DNA from: CALFUK01 sp964398295
GTDB taxonomy: Bacteria > Bacteroidota > Bacteroidia > Chitinophagales > Saprospiraceae
Assembly: GCA_964398295.1 (NCBI GenBank)
Contig: CAYNMW010000030.1
Location: 1 to 31,087 of the forward strand
DNA length: 31,087 nt
Reading direction: 5' to 3'
Below are positions 1 through 8,039 of this stretch, piece after piece. Made by a program: the position numbers and the translations under genes. Position 1 is the stretch's first letter. Each line of letters starts with the position of its first letter. Under the pieces are notes generated by a model, which saw only the letters and a list, made by a program, of their open reading frames with translations, was not told the origin of the DNA and searched no databases.

Positions 1-151
1 TTGATCTGTTTCTTTGTAAAGTATTTAATAAACAGAGCAGAATAGTATTGTTAACATAGCATAGCAATATGGTCTTTTTAACGATGCCATAGATTGTTTA
101 ACAGTGTGAAGCACAGTTGTTAAGACCTATGAATTTGCACGTTAACTTAAA

Positions 152-850
152 TTAGTAGAGATCGAAATTATCCTGTTGTTCTCTTTGTCGCTCTGCCTTC
201 GTTTTTTCAAATGTATCTCTAGGAAAAAAGTATCTCGTCACCTGACTATCATTTGCCCAGGGGTCCCTTCGCTCTTCTTCATCTTCTTCAATCACACTTT
301 TGAAAACAAAAGAGATAATAATGCCTACAATTCCACCAAACAAATGACTTTCCCAGGAGATGCCTTCTTGATCAGGTAACACGCCAAAAAAATAACCACT
401 GTACAAGACCAATACAACTAAGGACAAAACAATGGCCTTTACATTACGACGAAAAATACCATTCCAAAAGACAAAGGAGAGAAGTCCGTAAACCACACCA
501 CTTGCACCGATATGATAAGCCCGACTCGATGCAAATAACCAAACACTAAAACCTGTCAATAAAAAGATGAGCAGGAAGCTTACAAAGGCTACACGTTTAT
601 AGAAACTAAAAATGATGAAACCCAACACTAGCATGGGAACGGTGTTTGACAGTAAGTGACCAAAATCTCCATGAATGAAAGGGGCGAACAGAATGCCCTT
701 AGCTCCACTTAGCGTGCGAGGAAAGATGCCATAACCATAAAATTCTGCACCTGCTGCAACTCTGTAAAAGTGAACGATCCACATCAAAAGAACAAAGAGG
801 ATTGGAAAGCGAACAGCTTCTATAAAATTCCTTACTTCTTTTGATACCAT
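152..850 (-). CDS. Rhomboid family intramembrane serine protease
   Basis: Polytopic inner-membrane protease of 232 residues that cleaves substrates within or next to transmembrane helices. Several hydrophobic helices are visible. The rhomboid signature is complete: an HGDFGHLLSN segment at residues 60-69 (oxyanion-type Asn69), the nucleophile motif GASG at 115-118 (Ser117), and the general-base His169 in SHLFGG. A charged, cytoplasm-like C-terminal tail follows the last helix. The start is ATG. It lies 12 bases downstream of the stop of the conserved hypothetical gene on the same strand, so the two are probably co-transcribed. Substrate unknown. Family assignment is firm; the biological role is not deducible from sequence. 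Confidence 0.93.
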   Translation of the reverse strand: MVSKEVRNFIEAVRFPILFVLLMWIVHFYRVAAGAEFYGYGIFPRTLSGAKGILFAPFIHGDFGHLLSNTVPMLVLGFIIFSFYKRVAFVSFLLIFLLTGFSVWLFASSRAYHIGASGVVYGLLSFVFWNGIFRRNVKAIVLSLVVLVLYSGYFFGVLPDQEGISWESHLFGGIVGIIISFVFKSVIEEDEEERRDPWANDSQVTRYFFPRDTFEKTKAERQREQQDNFDLY

Positions 851-862
851 TTAAGTTGTTGA

Positions 863-1630
863 CTATTGATAGCGACGTCTGACTAATTTAATGAAATTTT
901 CTGCCTTCTTCTTCTTGGCTGCAGTTCCCCATTCAAACTTAGGAGCAACATCATGAATTAGTGCTTCTCTTGCTTCATGGAAATTACTAAGTCCGTCAAG
1001 CTTTTGCAAGGTCTGTTTAAATAAAGCAGAATCTCCTCCGAATAATTCCTGAATGGTGAAATATCGTTCGTTGATACTTAGAGCTTTTGTCAAATCTCTG
1101 ACTGGCATCATAGCCAGTTTGTCCTTTAAGTCAACAACAGGATTTTCAGAAAATAGAGCAAGCAAATCTTGGTCAACTGGATCTGTAACAATTTGCTCAA
1201 TAATATCTTTTGGTTCTACAATTTGTTCTTTATCTGTGATTGCTTCTGGCACTTCTTCAGCTAATTCTGGAGGAGGAGTTGTTTGTACTTCCTCTACATT
1301 TTCTACTGTCTCACTGGTCGTTTGCTCAACTGGTATTTGTGGGATGACTGGAACTGCAGCAACTTTGTTAACTTCTGGAGTCGAGATGTTTTGTGAAACT
1401 GGTGCAATTACTTCTTGTGCTGGTTGTATTATATCAGCTGATTGCGCAGCTTCAGGTATCGCAAAAATATCTGTATCGCCATCTCCTGCAACAAAGCAAT
1501 CAAAGAAATCACGTAAATAACTCTTCATCAGTTCCTTTTCTATTGAGCTAGGATGTTCCTCATTTTCCTTGAGGGTTTGATGAAGGGACTGGATTTTCTT
1601 TAAAAGGATGGATGTTTTGTTATATTCCAT
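863..1630 (-). CDS. Conserved hypothetical protein with acidic/proline-rich linker
   Basis: 255 residues, no signal peptide or membrane segment seen. Three parts are visible: an N-terminal helical region (about 1-55), a low-complexity P/V/E/T-rich linker (about 60-150), and a basic, predicted helical C-terminal domain (about 155-255) with NERYFTIQELFGGD followed by a Lys-rich end. I recall this C-terminal pattern from unannotated Bacteroidota proteins, but I know no function. ATG start. Co-directional with the rhomboid gene, 12 bases upstream of it, and divergent from thymidine kinase. The linker suggests two independently folding ends joined by a flexible tether. No function is claimed. Confidence 0.75.
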   Translation of the reverse strand: MEYNKTSILLKKIQSLHQTLKENEEHPSSIEKELMKSYLRDFFDCFVAGDGDTDIFAIPEAAQSADIIQPAQEVIAPVSQNISTPEVNKVAAVPVIPQIPVEQTTSETVENVEEVQTTPPPELAEEVPEAITDKEQIVEPKDIIEQIVTDPVDQDLLALFSENPVVDLKDKLAMMPVRDLTKALSINERYFTIQELFGGDSALFKQTLQKLDGLSNFHEAREALIHDVAPKFEWGTAAKKKKAENFIKLVRRRYQ

Positions 1631-1648
1631 AGGTCAGTACTAATTTTG
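1617..1648 (+). promoter_or_regulatory. Candidate sigma-A promoter for thymidine kinase
   Basis: TTG at 1617-1619, a 21-base spacer, then TAATTTTG at 1641-1648, matching the Bacteroidota -33/-7 consensus TTG-N19-21-TAnnTTTG. It overlaps the 5' end of the divergent hypothetical gene. The implied transcript start near 1655 leaves a leader of about 115 bases before the tdk ATG. Confidence 0.5.
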
Positions 1649-1650
1649 AA

Positions 1651-1675
1651 CGTCAAAAGATTAACAGATTTGACG
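1651..1675. repeat. Inverted repeat CGTCAAA-N11-TTTGACG
   Basis: Perfect 7-base arms at 1651-1657 and 1669-1675 with an 11-base spacer. The repeat sits just downstream of the predicted tdk -7 box, around the expected transcript start, which would suit an operator. No T-run follows, so it is not an intrinsic terminator. Function is inferred only from position. Confidence 0.4.
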
Positions 1676-1769
1676 GATTATTTATTATTCGCTGTAAAAA
1701 TGATATTTTGCACCCTCATATGTTCGTAAGTTCTAATATGTTCATAACAATCATTATTCCAATTTTTTC

Positions 1770-2354
1770 ATGTTCCTAGAACCCAACTTTAAAGGTCAGC
1801 GTAGTGGATGGATAGAAGTCATTTGTGGCTCTATGTTTTCTGGTAAAACAGAAGAGCTCATTCGAAGGTTGAAAAGAGCCAAATTTGCCAATCAACGCGT
1901 TGAAATTTTCAAACCCCAGAAGGATACCAGATACCATGATAAGAAAGTAGTCTCTCACGACGAAAATGCTATTTTGTCTACTCCAGTTGAAATGAGCAGC
2001 AAAATATTGGAGATTGACAATGATGTCAGAGTCATTGGCATAGATGAGGCTCAATTTTTTGACGAACGCCTTCCTCAAGTTTGTGAGACCTTAGCTTTGA
2101 GAGGTGTACGAGTCATTGTAGCTGGTCTTGATATGGATTTCAAAGGCCAGCCATTTGGTCCAATGCCTGCTGTGCTTGCAATGGCCGAATACATCACCAA
2201 AGTACACGCGATCTGTCCCCATTGTGGAAATCTTGCTACCCATTCTTATAGACTTACTGATGAGCAGGAAACTGTTGTCTTGGGTGAAATGGATAAGTAT
2301 GAGCCAAGATGTCGGATCTGTTATCAGATGGGTAACATATTGAATCTGCGGTGA
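1770..2354 (+). CDS. tdk: Thymidine kinase (class II, zinc-binding)
   Basis: Phosphorylates thymidine to dTMP with ATP in pyrimidine salvage; cytoplasmic. 194 residues, the usual length for the TK1-like family. The P-loop GSMFSGKT is at residues 20-27. The Walker-B-like IGIDEAQFF carries the catalytic Glu. A lasso segment and a zinc site follow, with two CxxC pairs, CPHC and CRIC, near the C terminus. ATG start, with a short N-terminal extension before the conserved GWIEVICG strand. Single gene: divergent from the leftward hypothetical/rhomboid pair and convergent with the response regulator, with only 55 bases between the two stops and no obvious terminator there. Confidence 0.97.
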   Translation: MFLEPNFKGQRSGWIEVICGSMFSGKTEELIRRLKRAKFANQRVEIFKPQKDTRYHDKKVVSHDENAILSTPVEMSSKILEIDNDVRVIGIDEAQFFDERLPQVCETLALRGVRVIVAGLDMDFKGQPFGPMPAVLAMAEYITKVHAICPHCGNLATHSYRLTDEQETVVLGEMDKYEPRCRICYQMGNILNLR

Positions 2355-2409
2355 TGATATGTGAGGGAGATAAGTTGTACTTCAGATTAAACCTGTATTA
2401 AGTATTAAG

Positions 2410-3198
2410 TTACATTTTATTAGAAATGACTTTTAGTAGTTTGTGAAATTGAGCTTTTCTTCTTTCTGAGACTTTCAATTGAGTTTGAGTTATTAAAGTC
2501 AGTATCCCGGTTTTAGTATCATATCGGTCTATATACTTCGTATTTATTAAACTACTGTGGTGAATTCGATAGAAAAAGAACTCTGTTAAGTCTTCATTCT
2601 TTGATAATAGCTTTTCAAATTCACCGAGATTTTTTGAGGATAATAATCTTTTTTGATTTGAAAGGTGAATAGTTGTATAGCTCTGATCAGCCTGACAATA
2701 GATGATGTCACTCAATGAAATAAATACTTGTTCACCTCTATATTTCACTCCGATTTTCTGCTTTTCTGGAGTACTTACTGACTGATTATGTTTATAATTT
2801 TGAAATGACCGTTCAAAGGCTTCTCGATTCGTTTTTAAGTTGATATTTTTTATTGCAGAGTATAGTTCTTTCTGGTCTACTGGTTTTAATATATAATCAA
2901 AAGCATTGTGCTTGATTGCCTTAATGGCGTAATGGTCAAAAGCTGTAACAAATATTGTTGGTACCAGCTTTGGCCCTAATACTTCTAATATTTCAAAACC
3001 TGTCCCATCAGGTAATTCAATATCAAGAAGCAATAAATCAGGTTCTAAATCCTTAATTATTTTAATTGCATCAGCTACAGAATTAGCTTCTCCAATAATG
3101 TCGCAATTGCAATTGAAGTTTTCAATCATCATGCGAAGAACATCTCTTGCTGATGCTTCATCATCCACTATTATTGCCTTGATTTTTTGTTCAGTCAT
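2410..3198 (-). CDS. LytTR-family response regulator
   Basis: 262 residues. The N-terminal receiver domain (about 5-125) has the acidic pair Asp12/Asp13, phospho-acceptor Asp59 in LLLLDIELP, Thr85 and Lys105 (ILKP). The C-terminal LytTR DNA-binding domain (about 148-255) has the typical DIIYCQADQSYTTIHL strand and ends in a basic recognition region. It probably activates transcription after phosphorylation by the adjacent kinase. ATG start; the first eight bases overlap the end of the kinase gene (3191-3198), indicating translational coupling. This is the last gene of a leftward five-gene run, so its targets may include that run. Sites recognised are not known. Confidence 0.95.
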   Translation of the reverse strand: MTEQKIKAIIVDDEASARDVLRMMIENFNCNCDIIGEANSVADAIKIIKDLEPDLLLLDIELPDGTGFEILEVLGPKLVPTIFVTAFDHYAIKAIKHNAFDYILKPVDQKELYSAIKNINLKTNREAFERSFQNYKHNQSVSTPEKQKIGVKYRGEQVFISLSDIIYCQADQSYTTIHLSNQKRLLSSKNLGEFEKLLSKNEDLTEFFFYRIHHSSLINTKYIDRYDTKTGILTLITQTQLKVSERRKAQFHKLLKVISNKM

Positions 3199-6073
3199 CG
3201 TAAATGATAGGTATGCTCAATATTAGTTTTGTACCTTCTGATTTGAATTCATTTTCTTGTCGATCCTCATATTTAAAGTCAAGGTAGTAATTATCTCTTT
3301 GTTGAAGTATTTGTTTTCGTTCCTTAATGATATCCAGTGCCCGGGATTTGTGGTTTCTTTTTTTCAGACTTTTCGCTTTTTCTCTTCCAATGCCATCATC
3401 TTCTACTTCGGCAATGAGCTTGTTATCATTTGTGTAAAAACGTATCCATAAATTTCCTTCTTGTTCCTTTGTTGCTAGACCATGATTGATTGCATTTTCA
3501 ACAAATGGTTGCATTATAGTAGAGGGGATGAGTAATTCGTGGGGCTGAAGGTCTTCATCGACTACCAGGAAATAATTAAATGAATGATCAAATCTAAGTT
3601 GTTCAAGAGATATGTAATTGTTGAGTAGCTCAATTTCTTCTTGTAAGGTTGAATAATTTTTATTTGTTGATTCTAAAATCATCCGCATTAGTTTTGCAAA
3701 CTTTGAGATATAGTGATTTGCCTGATCTGGTGATTTTTGGTAAATAAATTTTTGAATAGAATTGAGTGCATTGAAAATAAAATGCGGGTTCATTTGAGCC
3801 TGAACAGCTTTTAAGCGGAGCTCATAGAATTGACGTTGAATCTCATTTTGTTCCTCCGCTTTTTTCTTTTGAATTCTTTGCCGTCTTTTGTCAAACAGAT
3901 AAAATAACAGACCAAGTGCCAAGATGCAGCATAAATAAAATGAGTTGGTGGTAAACCAGGGTTTGTTAATCTTAAATTTCAGTGATTTATTTTCATGTAG
4001 CTTTTTACCACCAGAATCATAAACACCTATTATCAATTCGTATGCACCAGGCGAAAGTGAATTAAATGTTATCTTATTTTCTGAAGTAATTTGCCAATCA
4101 GAAGAAGAGGGCAGGAGTTTCCATTTGTATGTGAATTCTCCTAAATCGCTATATGAAATTGTGGTGTAATTTATCTCAATATTATTTTCAGAATACTTCA
4201 ATTCTTTTATTTCATCATCAGATTTTAGAGCGTTGTCAACATATGTATCTAAAAAATAAAAGTTACTCTTCTTTACCAGACTATTTTTAGTAATTGGAAG
4301 GCGGTAGATCTTTTTTTCCGTAATTGCATAAATGTAATTTTCAGTATGTGTAAGGTCTACAATATTTTTATCCATGATCCCATATGAATTGCCATATTTT
4401 TGGATTTTGGAAGTATCTCCTACTTCGTTATCTATTCTATACAAACCAGAAGTAGTTGCTAACCAAATGTCATTGTATTTATCTGTTACCATGTTGTTGA
4501 CAAACAGATTCTTTGTTTCATTGATTAAAGAAATTTTGTCTTCTGATTTCCTCCATAAACCACCATTGTTTGTCATTAACCAAAGTGTCCCTGAGTTGTC
4601 GCTGTATAAATTGTGTACGAACAGGTTAAAAGAATTGGCATTAAATTTAGTTGATATTGTATCATGGAAAATATATAAACCATCTGTTGTACCCACATAT
4701 GTTGTGTCATTATTCATATGGATTGAATAAGATCGTTTTGCATGTAAAGAGTGGTTTTTGGGTCCATGCTGTATAATTGCTCCTCTGGAATGTGCAATTC
4801 CAATTTGATCAGAAGTTAGTAAGTCAAAGTCCTTAATACTACTAACTTTATTTCTATCTGGTTCTTGTTTCGTTATCTCTTGTTGAGAATCACCGTCTAT
4901 ATTAAATGAATAGAGACCAGAAATATAATCATGGATAAAAACTGTTTCTTTGTCAGGTGTCAGTTTTATCTTATGTACACTTTCAAAATTTAGTTGTTGC
5001 AAATATTTTATTTCCTTATTCCATTTAATCTTCGAAATTGTTCCAGTCTTTGTAGCAACTATGACTTCATCATCTTTATAAGAAAGAATGCTTACGAAAC
5101 TGTCTTCTTTGTCATCGATAGCATATAAAGTTGCAGCTAGCGGGTTTGCGTTAATATAGGAAATGCCAGCATTTCCACACAGCCACATGTTTCCTTCATC
5201 GTCTTCTATAAAGCTATTATAATTTCTGTCCAATAAATGTTGATGGCTATTCTGAATTTCTAATTTATGATTAGTAACAAAATTATTTTTATTACCATAG
5301 AATATAAAAACATCATAATGGTATCTGATTTTATTAATTTCAGGATTTTCTCCCCAGATATTTACGTAAGTCTTTGTTTCTGCTTTATGGGCATTAAAAA
5401 TAACTACTCTTTCTTTTTCAAATAAGTAATTTGAATCTTTATACTGTACAGGACCATGTTTGAAGTAGCTTGGTAAAATTTCACCTTCACTTAAAAAATT
5501 AATTTTGTTGTCACGTATGCTCTTGAGTAATTTCTTATCTTTTTCTTGAGATATGATTACGTAGTTACTTGTATCTTGAATATTTGTTATGTATCCTTTT
5601 ATTGAGGATGAAAATTCTGATATTTGGTCATTGACAATGTAAAAGTATCTCCAGTCGTTTGAGCGAAATTCGATGCCATGATGTTCTTTGTTTGTGAACC
5701 TGTGATTGACAAGACCTGGTTCTTGTTCATTAGGCATGTCCAATACGTGGATCGAATCATTTTTTATATAACAGATGATATTAAAGGTAGACAGCCATAG
5801 TTTACCATCTTTATCTAAGTGAATATCGAATACATCATTGTGAGGTAGTTTATCACTTAAGTTTATATTTTTGAACGTACTTCCATCAAATTTGACTAAA
5901 CCCTTATCTGTACAAAACCAAATATAGCCATCATCGTCTTGCACTGCTCTGTATACAAAGTTACTCGGCAGTCCGTCCTCCATGGTATAATTTACTTCAA
6001 AAAGAGACTGACTAAAAGCGGAGATGGCAATTAGAAAAAATCCAAGAATTGGAATAAAAGCATTCCTGTCCAT
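3191..6073 (-). CDS. Sensor histidine kinase with two-component propeller, Y_Y_Y and LytS-type kinase domains
   Basis: 960 residues from the chosen ATG at 6073. A reading extending to a TTG at 6109 adds 12 residues, but the ATG directly precedes a signal-peptide-like hydrophobic stretch (IPILGFFLIAISAFS). Order of parts: signal peptide; periplasmic beta-propeller of about 14 two-component-regulator repeats (first one TMEDGLPSNFVYRAVQDDDG, then DGYIWFCTDKGLVKFDG); a Y_Y_Y immunoglobulin-like domain (SPGAYELIIGVYD); one transmembrane helix (FYLCCILALGLLFYLF); a short coiled coil; a His_kinase domain with phospho-acceptor His764 in QMNPHFIFNALNS; and an HATPase with N-box QPFVENAINH and G-box EDDGIG. 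No fused receiver or AraC domain is present, unlike hybrid two-component systems; the partner regulator is encoded separately and overlaps by 8 bases. The ligand is probably extracytoplasmic but unknown. Confidence 0.93.
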   Translation of the reverse strand: MDRNAFIPILGFFLIAISAFSQSLFEVNYTMEDGLPSNFVYRAVQDDDGYIWFCTDKGLVKFDGSTFKNINLSDKLPHNDVFDIHLDKDGKLWLSTFNIICYIKNDSIHVLDMPNEQEPGLVNHRFTNKEHHGIEFRSNDWRYFYIVNDQISEFSSSIKGYITNIQDTSNYVIISQEKDKKLLKSIRDNKINFLSEGEILPSYFKHGPVQYKDSNYLFEKERVVIFNAHKAETKTYVNIWGENPEINKIRYHYDVFIFYGNKNNFVTNHKLEIQNSHQHLLDRNYNSFIEDDEGNMWLCGNAGISYINANPLAATLYAIDDKEDSFVSILSYKDDEVIVATKTGTISKIKWNKEIKYLQQLNFESVHKIKLTPDKETVFIHDYISGLYSFNIDGDSQQEITKQEPDRNKVSSIKDFDLLTSDQIGIAHSRGAIIQHGPKNHSLHAKRSYSIHMNNDTTYVGTTDGLYIFHDTISTKFNANSFNLFVHNLYSDNSGTLWLMTNNGGLWRKSEDKISLINETKNLFVNNMVTDKYNDIWLATTSGLYRIDNEVGDTSKIQKYGNSYGIMDKNIVDLTHTENYIYAITEKKIYRLPITKNSLVKKSNFYFLDTYVDNALKSDDEIKELKYSENNIEINYTTISYSDLGEFTYKWKLLPSSSDWQITSENKITFNSLSPGAYELIIGVYDSGGKKLHENKSLKFKINKPWFTTNSFYLCCILALGLLFYLFDKRRQRIQKKKAEEQNEIQRQFYELRLKAVQAQMNPHFIFNALNSIQKFIYQKSPDQANHYISKFAKLMRMILESTNKNYSTLQEEIELLNNYISLEQLRFDHSFNYFLVVDEDLQPHELLIPSTIMQPFVENAINHGLATKEQEGNLWIRFYTNDNKLIAEVEDDGIGREKAKSLKKRNHKSRALDIIKERKQILQQRDNYYLDFKYEDRQENEFKSEGTKLILSIPIIYDD

Positions 6074-6094
6074 AGTAATTAACTCAACTAAACG

Positions 6095-6127
6095 TACATA
6101 CTCGATCAATACGTGAACGAGTATGTA
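6095..6127. repeat. Perfect 10-bp inverted repeat in front of the sensor kinase gene
   Basis: Arms TACATACTCG (6095-6104) and CGAGTATGTA (6118-6127) with a 13-base spacer. They lie in the 57-base gap between the secreted-protein stop and the kinase ATG, read leftward. There is no U-tract after the stem in either direction, so it is more likely an operator, an mRNA-processing hairpin or an attenuator than a terminator. A binding site for the local LytTR regulator or another factor is possible; the known LytTR sites are usually direct repeats. Confidence 0.55.
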
Positions 6128-6130
6128 AAG

Positions 6131-8038
6131 TTAGTTGCAATCTTGGATATACGCAGTAAATATCGATTGCATTGACACTTCAAATTCGGGAAGGAGTTCA
6201 ATATATTGACCTGCATTCATTTCTACACTCAGATTTGGAGCAATGGTGCCAGAACTCTGGATCCAATCATTTGCCTGGAATGTGCTTGGTCCTGAGATTA
6301 GGTTGACATCGATTATTTCGGTTGATTCACAACCCGTACACGGCGCACAGAATGGTCCACCACAGTCAATGTCAGTTTCTTCACCATTTTGAATACCATC
6401 TGTACATGTTGGGCAATTAGCAGCTTGTGTAATCACAACTGTTTCAACATACTCCGTGCAAGAGTTCCAATTGATGATAACATGATATGTACCAGGACTA
6501 AGATTGGTAAAGGTGAAAAAATTGTCACCTAGATTAGGTCCATGATAACTTGCCCCACCATCTATACTTACCATTGGTATTTGATTGGCTGCTATAAATA
6601 CGTCAATCAATCCGCTTGGATTTGCTGCACAACTTTTAGTATTTGTTTTCATCATATAGTCAAATTGATTTCCACTATTATTTTGGACATCAAAATTGCC
6701 TATAAAATATAAACAGTCACTGTTTACCCATTTTGCATATACAAGATAACTTCCAAAGCCAATACCTTCTAATATATAGTGGCCTACATTATCTTGAATT
6801 TGAAACCTAAGTTGATTTTTTCCCTCCAGAATAATTTCTATGGTAGAATGTGAGGGACTATCTACTACATCTAGTACGAGCTGACTTTCATTAGCTAGAC
6901 TTACACATTCAATAGGATTAACTAGAAAGACAGTCGGTATCTCTGGTATGACAAGATCAACAATTCCCAAATCTGTTGTACAACTTCCATCATACCATTC
7001 AGTGACAATATGATATTGTCCAGGAGGTAGATTAGCTGTTTCAAAAGAACCGATATCGTCTCGAACTGCAGGTAAATAGGAAAATCCACCGTCGATACTG
7101 ATTTTTACTTTTCTGACTGCTGGCGATTGATTTTGTATAGTGAACAAAATTGTGGAAAGATTTTCACCAGTGCAAGCAATCATTGGAGTAGCTGTTACCG
7201 GAGGTCCCCCTATATTCGGAATTTGTATTTTGCCTACAAAGATTGGACATTCATCATTCATCCATCGAACCCATACATCGTAAAATCCAGAAGATAATCC
7301 ATTAATGATTTTAGAACCAGAATCTGCAAATTCATAATCATAAATAATTCCTCCATCTATACTAATTTCAAGATATTCACGATCCGGATCATCAGCTATC
7401 GAAAAGCCCATTTTCCCTAAAGTTCCAAGTATACAATCTTCGCCTTGTACTACCGTATTAAGAACTGTCGGGGGATTTGTACAATCATCCACACAACTAT
7501 ATTCAGTCAGTTTTGGAAAATTTAAGGCCGGAATTTGGACTGTGCCATCATTCGAAGCTGCTTCATAAAATGAGGTGAGTTCAGGTCTGAACATAATATC
7601 TGGATCAGCGGAGGGATCCGAAATGGAGAAATGCAAGATCCCAATTTTAGTGGCAACTTGTTTGTTTAAATATATAGTATTCAGACTCTCATCAGCTAAT
7701 TGTAAAACAAGATTTACCAAACCACACTCATTATCAAAACTGATGGCATGAGTTAGCCAACCACTGTTCATGTCCACTACTGAGCTGAACTCCAATTCAC
7801 TGTAATTAATTGCCTGGACAACCAAGGGATTAAAGTCCAAGAAAATGGAAGAGGAACCTATTTTAAAATCCTGATCTGAAAAGGAAGAAGCTCTTGCAAA
7901 GATGGCAACTTCCAATAGACCATTGCAACCATTCTGACCTGTTAAGAACAAATTGATGGATTGCGAAACCCCATTACAATAAAAGGCAATTGCGAATAGA
8001 TGTATAGAAAGGATACGAATAATCTGCTGCTTTTTCAT
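6131..8038 (-). CDS. Secreted multi-repeat surface protein (cohesin-like N-terminal region, four Ig-like repeats, Cys-rich and ELLPEFEV modules)
   Basis: 635 residues with a signal peptide (hydrophobic up to about NGVSQS). The N-terminal region (about 25-175) has the alternating strand pattern of cohesin/CBM-type beta sandwiches (SSIFLDFNPLVVQAI, then a GILHF strand). About four tandem repeats of roughly 90 residues follow (185-541), each built around ISIDGG...Y, then L(S/P)PG.Y and W....C. At 542-570 is the Cys-rich module DGIQNGEETDIDCGGPFC. The last 60 residues (575-635), containing AGQYIELLPEFEV, match a C-terminal module I recall from many Saprospiraceae exported proteins; no classic type IX sorting domain is evident. 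The gene starts one base after the DUF1501 stop, so it is surely co-transcribed. Function unknown; probably cell-surface or extracellular. Confidence 0.8.
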   Translation of the reverse strand: MKKQQIIRILSIHLFAIAFYCNGVSQSINLFLTGQNGCNGLLEVAIFARASSFSDQDFKIGSSSIFLDFNPLVVQAINYSELEFSSVVDMNSGWLTHAISFDNECGLVNLVLQLADESLNTIYLNKQVATKIGILHFSISDPSADPDIMFRPELTSFYEAASNDGTVQIPALNFPKLTEYSCVDDCTNPPTVLNTVVQGEDCILGTLGKMGFSIADDPDREYLEISIDGGIIYDYEFADSGSKIINGLSSGFYDVWVRWMNDECPIFVGKIQIPNIGGPPVTATPMIACTGENLSTILFTIQNQSPAVRKVKISIDGGFSYLPAVRDDIGSFETANLPPGQYHIVTEWYDGSCTTDLGIVDLVIPEIPTVFLVNPIECVSLANESQLVLDVVDSPSHSTIEIILEGKNQLRFQIQDNVGHYILEGIGFGSYLVYAKWVNSDCLYFIGNFDVQNNSGNQFDYMMKTNTKSCAANPSGLIDVFIAANQIPMVSIDGGASYHGPNLGDNFFTFTNLSPGTYHVIINWNSCTEYVETVVITQAANCPTCTDGIQNGEETDIDCGGPFCAPCTGCESTEIIDVNLISGPSTFQANDWIQSSGTIAPNLSVEMNAGQYIELLPEFEVSMQSIFTAYIQDCN

Positions 8039-8039
8039 A

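Noticed and set aside
1053..1520. 155-codon rightward frame opposite the hypothetical gene
   Set aside because: Ser/Thr/Gly/Ala-rich composition is what the complement of the low-complexity P/V/E/T linker would give. It is a shadow of the leftward gene.
4374..4730. 118-codon rightward frame opposite the sensor kinase
   Set aside because: Antisense to the propeller repeats; no start context, no family features.
6074..6109. TTG-initiated 12-residue extension of the sensor kinase
   Set aside because: The ATG at 6073 directly precedes the signal peptide, and the extension overlaps the inverted repeat, which is more plausibly regulatory.
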